From Flectobacillus roseus (GTDB taxonomy: Bacteria; Bacteroidota; Bacteroidia; Cytophagales; Spirosomataceae), in assembly GCF_030056665.1 (NCBI RefSeq), contig NZ_JASHIG010000033.1: a stretch of DNA of 64,000 nt. One strand, given 5' to 3'. Each line of letters opens with the position of its first letter. Position 1 is the stretch's first letter. Positions 53,994 to 62,136 of the stretch are shown here, one piece after another. Made by a program: the position numbers and the translations under genes. Under the pieces are notes generated by a model, which was not told the DNA's origin, ran no database searches, and worked only from the letters and a program-made list of their open reading frames with translations.

Positions 53994-55586
53994 ATGAAGA
54001 AGTTAAACATCATTTTTACCCTCCTATTGCTGGGTATTTTCTCACATACGTACGCACAAGTCTGGCAATGGTCAGCTCCAGTGGAGGGGCTCATTAGCGA
54101 GGAAACCAACGCCCATCCGCAAGCATTTCTGTGGATTCCTGAAAATTGTAAGGAAGTGAAAGGCGTGGTCGTCGGAATGCACAATATGGTAGAAGAAGGA
54201 ATGTTAGAAAACGAAAAATTCAGGAAAAAACTTACTGAGTTAGGTCTTGCCGAAGTTTGGGTTACGCCTGTGTTAGAATTTCCTTTTGATTTTCATAAAG
54301 ATGCCCCAAAGCATTTTCAAACCATGATGGATGCACTTGCAACAGTTTCGGGATATACCGAATTATCCAGAGCTCCAATAATTCCGCTCGGACACTCCGC
54401 CATGGCGACTTACCCTTGGAATTTTGGTGCTTGGAATCCTGCAAGAACCTTGGCGATTATTTCTGTTCATGGAGATACACCCCAAACCAACCTGACAGGT
54501 TATGGTCGAGCCAACCCCGATTGGGAAAATCGAACGATAGAGGGTGTGCCAAGTTTATTTATTATGGGCGAATACGAATGGTGGGAAAAAAGGATAGAGC
54601 CAGGCTTTCAATATGTATCCAAACACCCCAAAACGCCTATTACTTTCTTTGCTGATGCTGGACATGGTCATTTTGACTATAATCAATCCATGGTCGATTA
54701 TGTAGGTTTGTTTATTGAAAAAGCTGTTAAATATCGCCTTCCCAAAAAAAGCGGAGAAACCTTACGACCAGTTTATCCTCAAAATGGCTGGTTGATAGAC
54801 CGTTGGAGAAAAGATTCTTTACCGACTGCTCCAGCTCGCCCCTATTCGCAATTTACAGGAAATAGATACACAGCCACTTGGTGTTTTGACAAAGAACATG
54901 CCTTAGCAACAGAAACATTTTATGCAAAAGCTCGTAGTAAAAAAATGCAATATTTAGGATTAGTTCAGGAAGGGAAAATACTTGTTCCATCTAAAAATCA
55001 TGCTCAATATCAACCGACCTTCAAACCTTTATCTGATGGCATTAGTTTTCGTTTCAAAGCCTTTTTTACTGATACTTCCAAAACTCAGCAGGTCAATAAT
55101 TACCCTAAAACACCAATTCAAATAGACCGTATTTGTGGCCCTGTCAAAAAACTAGATGATACTACCTTTCAAATCAGTTTTTACCGCATGGGATTTAACA
55201 ACAAAAAACGAAGTAATGCGATTTGGCTATTGGCGCATAATGAGGGTGATGATATCTATAAATCCGTTGTTCAGCAATTTGAATTAAAGTTTCCTTTGCG
55301 CAATACACAAGGTATCACACAAGAAATTTCTTTTGAGTCTATTCCAAACTCCCAAAAGAATGTGCGTTCTATTGCATTAAGAGCTACCTCAAATGCAGGA
55401 CTTCCCATATATTTTTATGTAAAAGAAGGTCCTGCATTCATCAAAAATCAGCGATTAGTTTTCACCAAAATTCCACCAAAATCAAAGATGCCTCTTAAAG
55501 TAACCGTTGTAGCTTGGCAATATGGCATTATTGGAAAAGTACAATCTGCTGAACCAGTCGAACAAAGTTTTTGGATTGAAAAATAA
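53994..55586 (+). CDS. Secreted alpha/beta-hydrolase, probable carbohydrate esterase
   Basis: A 530-residue exported hydrolase. I chose the ATG at 53994, which gives a standard signal peptide (about 1-22); a TTG at 53976 is in frame. The N-terminal half (about 30-270) is an alpha/beta hydrolase with nucleophile elbow PLGHSAM (Ser135) and a probable base His in ADAGHGHFD. The C-terminal half (about 300-530) is beta-rich and may bind carbohydrate. It is between GH127 and a serine hydrolase in one operon. Acetyl or feruloyl ester removal from pectic sugars is likely by context but not proven. Confidence 0.7.
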   Translation: MKKLNIIFTLLLLGIFSHTYAQVWQWSAPVEGLISEETNAHPQAFLWIPENCKEVKGVVVGMHNMVEEGMLENEKFRKKLTELGLAEVWVTPVLEFPFDFHKDAPKHFQTMMDALATVSGYTELSRAPIIPLGHSAMATYPWNFGAWNPARTLAIISVHGDTPQTNLTGYGRANPDWENRTIEGVPSLFIMGEYEWWEKRIEPGFQYVSKHPKTPITFFADAGHGHFDYNQSMVDYVGLFIEKAVKYRLPKKSGETLRPVYPQNGWLIDRWRKDSLPTAPARPYSQFTGNRYTATWCFDKEHALATETFYAKARSKKMQYLGLVQEGKILVPSKNHAQYQPTFKPLSDGISFRFKAFFTDTSKTQQVNNYPKTPIQIDRICGPVKKLDDTTFQISFYRMGFNNKKRSNAIWLLAHNEGDDIYKSVVQQFELKFPLRNTQGITQEISFESIPNSQKNVRSIALRATSNAGLPIYFYVKEGPAFIKNQRLVFTKIPPKSKMPLKVTVVAWQYGIIGKVQSAEPVEQSFWIEK

Positions 55587-55594
55587 GACACTCT

Positions 55595-56653
55595 ATGAAA
55601 CAACTCCTTATTATTCTTTGCTTGTGTGGATGTTTTTGGTCAGCTTTTGCTCAGAAAACACCCAAGAATTTTCTTCCCATTCAACAAAAAATTCAAACAT
55701 GGGTAGATAGTGGTCATTATGATGGCGCTTCAATCGTTGTTTTTCAAAAAAATAAAAAGATTTACCAAGCCTATTTTGGAAATTATGACAAAAATAAAGT
55801 TGTTTTCATTGCCTCAGCTGGCAAATGGTTGGCAGCAGCTACCATTGGAGTTTTGGTAGATGAGGGTATCCTCCGCTGGGACGATCCTGTAAAAAAATGG
55901 CTTCCCGAATTTGAGGATACCAAAGGTAAGGCGACTTTAGCGCAACTTCTATCACATACTGCTGGCTATCCTGATTATCAACCCCAAGGTAATCCTGTCG
56001 ATATATCTCAGGAATTAAAAAGCTCTGTTGACAACATTCTTCCTTTACCTGCCGATACATTATCAGGAACAAAATTCAAGTATGGAGGATTGTCTATGCA
56101 AGTTGCAGGTAGAATAGCAGAATTAGCTTCTGGTAAAAGCTGGGAAGAATTATTTCAAGAAAAAATTGCTCGACCCCTTGAAATGACTCATACTCATTTT
56201 ACTCCAGTCGATTCATCTGGTGGACATGCACCAATGTTGGGCGGCGGTGCTCGCTCTACCCTTCAGGACTATGCCAATTTTCTATCCTTGATTTTCAACA
56301 AAGGGATGTATAGAGGCAAAAGGATTTTATCTGAAAAGACCATTACTTTTATGCAGTCAGACCAAATAAAGCGTGCGAAAGTTCAGGCTGGGGAATTTGT
56401 CGAACGAGCAAGAGGGCGAAAGGGAACAGATATTTATGGCATAGGCGAATGGCGAGAGGAAGTGAACCGTCAAGGAGAAGCCACGCTCCTAAGTAGTCCT
56501 TCATGGGCAGGAGCTTATCCTTGGATTGATAAAACGAATGGGGTTTACGGCTTTTTTCTGACTCATGTAACAGGTTTCAAAAAAGGGTTTTCGCCATTTT
56601 ATACAAGTCATCAATTAGCTTTAGACGTCAGAAATGCACTTTCTCAAAAATAA
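55595..56653 (+). CDS. Secreted serine hydrolase, beta-lactamase class C-like
   Basis: A 352-residue exported protein of the beta-lactamase/esterase-like superfamily. Signal peptide about 1-20. The nucleophile motif S-x-x-K is SAGK (Ser74, Lys77), the Tyr motif region is KYGGLSMQ (Tyr163), and a GGGARSTLQDYANF segment is typical of the family. Members are esterases, D-amino peptidases or beta-lactamases; here the operon with GH127 and an esterase suggests polysaccharide deacylation. It follows the esterase by 8 nt. Direct repeats lie after its stop. Confidence 0.82.
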   Translation: MKQLLIILCLCGCFWSAFAQKTPKNFLPIQQKIQTWVDSGHYDGASIVVFQKNKKIYQAYFGNYDKNKVVFIASAGKWLAAATIGVLVDEGILRWDDPVKKWLPEFEDTKGKATLAQLLSHTAGYPDYQPQGNPVDISQELKSSVDNILPLPADTLSGTKFKYGGLSMQVAGRIAELASGKSWEELFQEKIARPLEMTHTHFTPVDSSGGHAPMLGGGARSTLQDYANFLSLIFNKGMYRGKRILSEKTITFMQSDQIKRAKVQAGEFVERARGRKGTDIYGIGEWREEVNRQGEATLLSSPSWAGAYPWIDKTNGVYGFFLTHVTGFKKGFSPFYTSHQLALDVRNALSQK

Positions 56654-56684
56654 TGTTGCCCTAGTTAGAGTTTTCTAGTTAAGT

Positions 56685-56873
56685 ATCAAGTTCTTGTTTT
56701 TGCTGACGCAAGTTTGTTGGAAAAAATTCCAACAAAGGCAAAAAATAAATGCATAGTCCTCATTGGAGTTTTCTCTAATGAGCAGGGCGTAAGCAACTAG
56801 CCAAGTATCGCAAGCAACATCAAGTTTATTTGTTGCTGACGCAGGTTTGTTGGAAAAAAATCCAACAAAGGCG
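56685..56873. repeat. Direct repeat pair with internal hairpins
   Basis: Two copies of about 54 nt (56685-56739 and 56819-56873), offset by 134 nt, share ATCAAGTT...TGCTGACGCA and end in CCAACAAAGGC. Each contains the hairpin TTTGTTGGA...TCCAACAAA. The spacer holds related short pieces. They fill the 323-nt gap between the serine hydrolase and FMN reductase genes. They look like a small mobile or regulatory repeat of unknown function. Confidence 0.7.
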
Positions 56874-56976
56874 GAAAGACAATAAGGGCGAAATGAATTC
56901 ATCAAGATAAAACATTTAGAAACTTCTATTGTATTTTTGAGAAAACTAAACCATAAACCCTTCAAACCGCAATCAA

Positions 56977-57513
56977 ATGAATATTGTCGCTTTCGGTGCT
57001 TCTATTAGTAAAAACTCTATCAATAAAGCTTTTGCCCATTTTGTAGCTTCACGCTTTGAGGGACAAGATTTAAACCTACTGGATTTGAATAGTTTTTCTT
57101 TGCCTACTTTCTCCGTTGATATTGAAAAAGAGCATCAGTATGTGGCAATTGTGCAGGATTTTATTTCGACTTTACAAACAGCAGATCTCTTGGTAATCTC
57201 GATGGCAGAGCATAATCGAAGCATGACGGCAGCCTTTAAAAGTCTAATTGATTGGTCATCAAGAGTGCAATATGACTTTTTGAAAGGTAAGAAAATACTA
57301 CTGCTGTCTACCTCACCTGGCGGTTTTGGAGGACAACATAGTCTTGGTCTTGCGATTAAAGTTTTACCAATATTTGGCGCCGAAATTATCAATACCTTTC
57401 CATTACCTAAGTTTTACGAGAACTTTACCCCTGAAAATGGCATTGTCAACGGAGAATTGGGTAAAGCATTGGAAGATATTTTGGCAGATACAAAAGCCAA
57501 ACTTGAATGGTAA
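56977..57513 (+). CDS. NADPH-dependent FMN reductase-family protein
   Basis: A 178-residue cytoplasmic flavoprotein of the NADPH_FMN_red family. It shows the start NIVAFGASISKNSINKAF with a phosphate-binding loop, the central LLVISMAEHNRSMTAAFK segment, and a STSPGGFGGQHS loop that binds the flavin. These proteins reduce quinones, azo compounds, chromate or flavins at NAD(P)H expense. The N-terminal FGASIS loop is a slight variation on the usual GS.R. pattern. It is monocistronic and followed by a double family A repeat. Confidence 0.82.
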   Translation: MNIVAFGASISKNSINKAFAHFVASRFEGQDLNLLDLNSFSLPTFSVDIEKEHQYVAIVQDFISTLQTADLLVISMAEHNRSMTAAFKSLIDWSSRVQYDFLKGKKILLLSTSPGGFGGQHSLGLAIKVLPIFGAEIINTFPLPKFYENFTPENGIVNGELGKALEDILADTKAKLEW

Positions 57514-57529
57514 AACAAACATGAGCCAT

Positions 57530-57815
57530 CCCAAATTTAACAATTTAGTGATTATGTAAAAAATTATCTTCCATCAGTAGAGACGTAATGATTGCATCTT
57601 AATCCATTCATATCTACCATAGTAGCATCAAAAAAGCGGTCGAAAAATATTTTTTCGACCGCTTTTTTGATAAAAACTTGGAGAATAATCCCAATCCTAA
57701 AAATTCGGGATGACTCATTTTTTTGATGCTATATTCCCAAATGACATATCTCTAGGCGCAAAGCATTGCGTTTCTACTGATGAAACGTAGATTTAAAAAT
57801 TAATCACTCAATCTC
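57530..57815. repeat. Bidirectional composite repeat, family A copy 4
   Basis: Two family A elements facing each other and sharing the central hairpin (ATCAAAAAAGCGGTCG 57627-57642 with its complement to 57671). One arm has AGACGTAATGATTGCATCT (57581-57599), serving the FMN reductase gene. The other has a variant AGGCGCAAAGCATTGCGTTT (57754-57773) and AATCACTCAATC (about 57801-57812), oriented for the AraC gene at 57891. The outer arms CATCCC...AATT and AATTCGGGATGA also pair. Confidence 0.85.
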
Positions 57816-57890
57816 AAATCACTAAACGGATGTCAAAATCCTTGCTACTCCTCTGGCTCACCTTTTTACCTTAATATTTAGGACTGACGT

Positions 57891-58814
57891 TTAATTAAAT
57901 TTTTCTCGAAATTCTAAAGGACTTTGATTTGTTTTGTTTTTAAATAATCGACTAAAAGACTGTGGTTGCTCAAAGCCTAAATGATAGGCAATTTCAGAAA
58001 CTGTCAGATTGGTTGTCGATAGTTTTTCTTTAGCCTTACTGATGAGTTTTTCATGAATATGCTGTTGGGTACTAAGTCCTGTCAATTGCTTCAATAAATT
58101 CCGTAGATAGCCTGTCGAAACATTCAGTTTTTCAGAAATATCTTGAACAGAGGGAATACCTTGTGAAAGCAAATACTCATCCTTTATTTGTTCATTCAAA
58201 ATATCTTCAAGTCTAACCAAAATTTCATGATTTACTTTTTGTCTAGTAATAAACTGGCGCTGATAAAACCTTTCAGAATAATTGAAAAGTGTCTCTAGTT
58301 GAGAAATAATAATTGCTTGGCTAAAGGTATCTATGGGGTTATTGTACTCTTTTTGTATATTGACAATCAATTGATTAAGAGTAGCCTCCTCATCCTCAGA
58401 AAGAAAAAGTGCTTCATTGGCAGAGTAGTCAAAAAAGTCGTATTTCTTAATATTTGTAGCCAGAGAGGTATTCCAAATAAAATCAGGATGAATCATCAAC
58501 ATCCAGCCGTTAGGACGACTAGCAGGATCGTCTACTTCTACACTCAACAATTGATTTGGTGCCATGTAGAACATTATCCCGTTATTAAAATCATATTCAT
58601 AATTTCGTTGCCCATACTTGTAATGATGATTCATTCCTCTCTTCAGTGAAATCGCATAAAAATCAAATAATAAGATTTCTGTGCCTTTTTCACGTAAAGC
58701 CTGAAATTCCTCAAATCTAACCACGCTAATCAAAGGATGTTTGGGCTGAGGCAATCCTCGAAGTTGATGAAACTCCGAAATGGTTTTTATCTTGTTGGGC
58801 AACGTATTTTGCAT
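57891..58814 (-). CDS. AraC-family transcriptional regulator
   Basis: A 307-residue regulator. N-terminal cupin-like sensor (about 25-180), then a C-terminal double helix-turn-helix (about 205-305) with the conserved LTVSEIAYHLGFEQPQSFSR and FKNKTNQSPLEFREKF segments. Bacteroidota members of this class control redox, sugar or aromatic-compound genes. The upstream SDR gene ends 15 nt before its start on the same strand, so they form an operon and the SDR is a likely target or partner. Confidence 0.9.
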   Translation of the reverse strand: MQNTLPNKIKTISEFHQLRGLPQPKHPLISVVRFEEFQALREKGTEILLFDFYAISLKRGMNHHYKYGQRNYEYDFNNGIMFYMAPNQLLSVEVDDPASRPNGWMLMIHPDFIWNTSLATNIKKYDFFDYSANEALFLSEDEEATLNQLIVNIQKEYNNPIDTFSQAIIISQLETLFNYSERFYQRQFITRQKVNHEILVRLEDILNEQIKDEYLLSQGIPSVQDISEKLNVSTGYLRNLLKQLTGLSTQQHIHEKLISKAKEKLSTTNLTVSEIAYHLGFEQPQSFSRLFKNKTNQSPLEFREKFN

Positions 58815-58829
58815 GATTTTAAGACTTTA

Positions 58830-59726
58830 TTACTGAAAATAAACCTTTGTTTCGAGATCTTCTATCAAACTTGGAGCTGTAGGTTCCCAATTTAACATTG
58901 CTTTAGTAATTTCACTAGAAGTGGGGTTGTTAAACGAAGCAAAATGCACAAACCAAGTAAAATACTCTGCGGCCTCCTCAGTTGATAACGACACTAATGG
59001 GACATCCAAATGTTGGGAAATTAAGCCTGCTATGGTTTTCATTTCAATACCTTGCTCTGCTACAGCATGAAAACGTGTCCCACTTGGCCAAGAACTTTCT
59101 AAGGCCAATCGAAAAGCGCGAGCGGCATCTAAACGATGCACCGCAGGCCAAACATTCTGTCCACCATTTATCACGCCAGCCTTTCCTTTTTCTCTCGCTA
59201 AATTAACAAGAATCGGCACAAAACCGTGTAAATCTCCTTTGCCATGCACCGAAGGTGGTAGTCTGACAACAGCTACCTTACAGCCTTTTTCTGCAATGAT
59301 ATCAACAGCTATTTCACTAGCAATTCTTGGATTGTGACTTGTAGGCGATATACGCTGGTGTTCTGAAACTATTTCTGTCTGAGCAACAATTGCTGTTCCT
59401 GAAGTGACTAGGAAAGGTTTTTCTGTCCCCATGATAGCTTCACCAATGGTTTCGATGACTTGTCTATCAATCGCACAAACTTCTGTAAATCGAGTAAAAT
59501 CATGAATAAAACCCAAATGAATAATGCCATCAGCAGATTGCGCTCCACTTTTAATGCTTTCTAGATCATTCAAATCGCCATAATGAACCTCCGCTCCTAC
59601 GTTGATGAGTTTTTGTGCAGATGCTTCATTACGAGCGAGTCCTAAAACCTGATGTCCTGCTCCTAATAGTTCATTCACGACTGCCGAGCCAATAAATCCT
59701 GTAGCTCCTGTTACGAATACTTTCAT
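58830..59726 (-). CDS. NAD(P)-dependent epimerase/dehydratase (SDR family)
   Basis: A 298-residue extended-SDR protein from the ATG at 59726, chosen because it places the Rossmann motif GATGFIG at residues 7-13. The frame is open ten more codons upstream. A conserved VLGLARNEASAQKL strand and PPSVHGKGD segment are present. The usual YxxxK site is diverged or absent in a simple reading, as in many atypical NmrA-like or epimerase-like proteins. Followed by an AraC regulator in one operon. The substrate is unknown. Confidence 0.85.
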   Translation of the reverse strand: MKVFVTGATGFIGSAVVNELLGAGHQVLGLARNEASAQKLINVGAEVHYGDLNDLESIKSGAQSADGIIHLGFIHDFTRFTEVCAIDRQVIETIGEAIMGTEKPFLVTSGTAIVAQTEIVSEHQRISPTSHNPRIASEIAVDIIAEKGCKVAVVRLPPSVHGKGDLHGFVPILVNLAREKGKAGVINGGQNVWPAVHRLDAARAFRLALESSWPSGTRFHAVAEQGIEMKTIAGLISQHLDVPLVSLSTEEAAEYFTWFVHFASFNNPTSSEITKAMLNWEPTAPSLIEDLETKVYFQ

Positions 59727-59883
59727 GTTAGTTTTTTGCTTTAAATTGATTCTCAAAATTCAGGTTTTACCCGTGAAATCATGTAGCAAAAACGCATATA
59801 GTTGTAACCGAAAATGTATTATTAGTTAATAGGATATCTGTTATTAGAAGATGAATGCTATAAACAGAATAGACTTGAAATAA

Positions 59884-59972
59884 CTAGTTCAAGACTGAGT
59901 CTTGGACTTATTTTTTAAAAACAGTTTTGAAACTGAAGCAATTGCTAGTCCGAGACATAGTCTGGAACTAGC
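59884..59972 (+). repeat. Dispersed repeat, family C copy 3
   Basis: Near-exact copy of 20522-20573 (CTAGTTCAAGACTGAGTCTT onwards, to about 59935), followed by an additional diverged arm GCTAGTCCGAGACATAGTCT GG... (59944-59972) that pairs imperfectly with its start. It lies in the 574-nt gap 59727-60300. Confidence 0.8.
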
Positions 59973-60014
59973 TAAGCTTGAATAAACGAAAATTTTCTTA
60001 TTTCCATTTGTAAA

Positions 60015-60183
60015 AGCTCCGTAGGAGCGACAGTTTGGTAGCAATAAGTCTTGAGAAAAACCTTTTTTGAGCGCCGTAGGTGCGACAGAAAGCTAAAAGC
60101 TGGAAATCTGTCGCACCTATGGCGCTCTTTTAATAGGTCAGGAAATAGATTCACTACTACCAAACTGTCACTACTACGGAGCT
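60015..60183. repeat. Nested palindrome, family B copy 2
   Basis: Outer arms (60015-60043, AGCTCCGTAGGAGCGACAG start; and 60154-60183) enclose inner arms (60069-60094 and about 60104-60127) built from AGCGCCGTAGGTGCGACAG. The same inner and outer modules occur at 25229-25339, where the left outer arm is absent. The remaining DNA up to 60300 is gene-free. Confidence 0.85.
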
Positions 60184-60300
60184 GATAAAAGATTGGGTTC
60201 TGTAAAAATCCTAATAAACAGGCTTATCGATGTTATATATTTTATAAACTTAATTTTGCCCGCTAACCTAATTCGTATTTCTTAATTGAATACTTTTTTC

Positions 60301-62064
60301 TTACCAGCCTGGGTTTTGAACCATTTGCTTGTTACGGTCTATTTCAGATTGTGGAATTGGCCAGAAATAGTGTTTTTTCTCAAATACACGGGTTTCGAAT
60401 ACGGCTCTTTGGTAAAATTCGGTATCGGTAAAACTTGTACCTTTACTGACATTCATCCCATACATGGGTCCACCTTGGGTACTCTCTGCAATTTTCCATC
60501 TGCGTACATCAAATAAGCGATGTTCTTCAAATGCTAGTTCGATACGGCGTTCGTGACGAATACGCTCACGCATCTCTGCTTGTGATAAGCCCGTCGGCAA
60601 GGCAGGTATTCCAGCTCTTTCTCTGACTAGGTTAACATATTTAGCGATATCCGCACTATTGGGACTATATTCATTGAGTGCTTCGGCATAATTAAGGTAC
60701 ATTTCTGCTAAGCGAAAATATACCCACGATTGTGTTGTATATCTATTATTGGGTACATCGCTGTTTGGGCTTACAAACTTGGTTAATAAATAACCCGTTT
60801 CGGTATGGTCATGCGAACCGTTTTTCCCAGAAGCTCCAGTCGCATACAACTGTATTGGCGTTCCTGACGCCCCTGTGAACACCCATGTATCATGGTTGTA
60901 AAGAATACTTACATAAAATCTTGGTTCTCTATTAAGATACATATTCCAATCCAAAGCTTTTGTATATTTGGTATCAGTTGTCGACAAACCCGTTTCTACA
61001 TATCCTGAGCCAGCTTCATCAATCCGTTTACCGTTGGCCATGTGGTAGGCATCCACCATCTGTTGAGTTACCCCTAAGCCGTTCCAACCTTTCATTTGAC
61101 GAGGTGCAGCGTGGATGGTCCATTTATTGGTATTGACACTAGAACGTCCCCAAATTACTTCACTGTTCCAACGGTCGATGAATACATCCCTGTAGGACAC
61201 ATACGGGTCTAGTTTGCCTGATGCATCCATTTTTTTGTATAAACCATTAGGCATCAAATCAATAACTGCCTTAGCAGCATCTGCTGCAAGTTTCCATTTA
61301 TTGGCATCGTAATTATTGGTAATTAACGCCTTACCATCAGCATTTTTAAAACCAGCATAATCTTGATTATTTCCGTTATAAAGAGGACTCGCTGCATATA
61401 ACAATACTCGCGCTTTGATAGCCATAACAGCTCTTTTATCAACTCGACCGTAGTCTATTACATTTTCAGTAACTGTTGGTAAATCTTTTGCTGCTAAATC
61501 TAGTTCATCAACAATATACTTTACGCACTCGTCGTAGGAATTTCTTGGTTTAGTAGTCTCTGAAGTTGAGGCATCTACTGGAATAATATTGGGTAATAAC
61601 ACGATTGGACCGTACTGATTTAGCAACATAGCATAGTAATAAGCACGTAAAGCTCTTGCCTCAGCCCTAGTCCTGACATTTATACCTGGTGTAACACCCT
61701 CACATTCAAGACATTTATCTACAGAATTAATATAAACAGTTGCTGCTCGTATACCTTTGTAGTAATATGAATATCGGTCGTAAGGTATGGAGGTTGGTCC
61801 CCAGTTCCCAGTGTTAATTGAGTTTGCGCCAATGGTTGTCCATACAAAATCGCCTTCATCTGAAATCGGTGTATAGTTTGCATATGGCTCAGCGGGGTCT
61901 GGCAGATAGCTGTAAACATTGGCTAGGTATTTCTCTACTTCCAAACGAGTTGTAAATACAGCGTCGATGGTCAGCATATCATCTGGTTGCTTATCCAAAA
62001 AATCTTCGCAAGAAATACTCATTGAACCAGCTATGAACAATAAAAAAATGGTGATTCTTTTCAT
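60301..62064 (-). CDS. SusD/RagB-family outer-membrane lipoprotein
   Basis: A 587-residue surface lipoprotein that binds oligosaccharides for its SusC partner. I chose the ATG at 62064, which gives a lipobox-type leader (SISCEDFLD, Cys near 19). TPR-rich helical body with RAEARALRAYYYAMLLNQYG early, and the C-terminal ERRIELAFEEHRLFDVRRWK signature of SusD proteins. It follows the SusC gene by 72 nt on the same strand. The target glycan is not evident from sequence; pectin-related enzymes elsewhere in the window are suggestive only. Confidence 0.92.
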   Translation of the reverse strand: MKRITIFLLFIAGSMSISCEDFLDKQPDDMLTIDAVFTTRLEVEKYLANVYSYLPDPAEPYANYTPISDEGDFVWTTIGANSINTGNWGPTSIPYDRYSYYYKGIRAATVYINSVDKCLECEGVTPGINVRTRAEARALRAYYYAMLLNQYGPIVLLPNIIPVDASTSETTKPRNSYDECVKYIVDELDLAAKDLPTVTENVIDYGRVDKRAVMAIKARVLLYAASPLYNGNNQDYAGFKNADGKALITNNYDANKWKLAADAAKAVIDLMPNGLYKKMDASGKLDPYVSYRDVFIDRWNSEVIWGRSSVNTNKWTIHAAPRQMKGWNGLGVTQQMVDAYHMANGKRIDEAGSGYVETGLSTTDTKYTKALDWNMYLNREPRFYVSILYNHDTWVFTGASGTPIQLYATGASGKNGSHDHTETGYLLTKFVSPNSDVPNNRYTTQSWVYFRLAEMYLNYAEALNEYSPNSADIAKYVNLVRERAGIPALPTGLSQAEMRERIRHERRIELAFEEHRLFDVRRWKIAESTQGGPMYGMNVSKGTSFTDTEFYQRAVFETRVFEKKHYFWPIPQSEIDRNKQMVQNPGW

Positions 62065-62136
62065 AGTAATATTTTTATAAAATTTGATCAAGGAATAACA
62101 GAATGCCTGTTCGTCTAAAGTTCTTTGTACAGTAAA

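Noticed and set aside
56675..56965. 96-residue minus-strand frame in the direct-repeat gap
   Set aside because: It consists of the two direct repeats translated, giving repeated FFSNKPAS/FFQQTCVS-like text; it is a by-product of the repeats.
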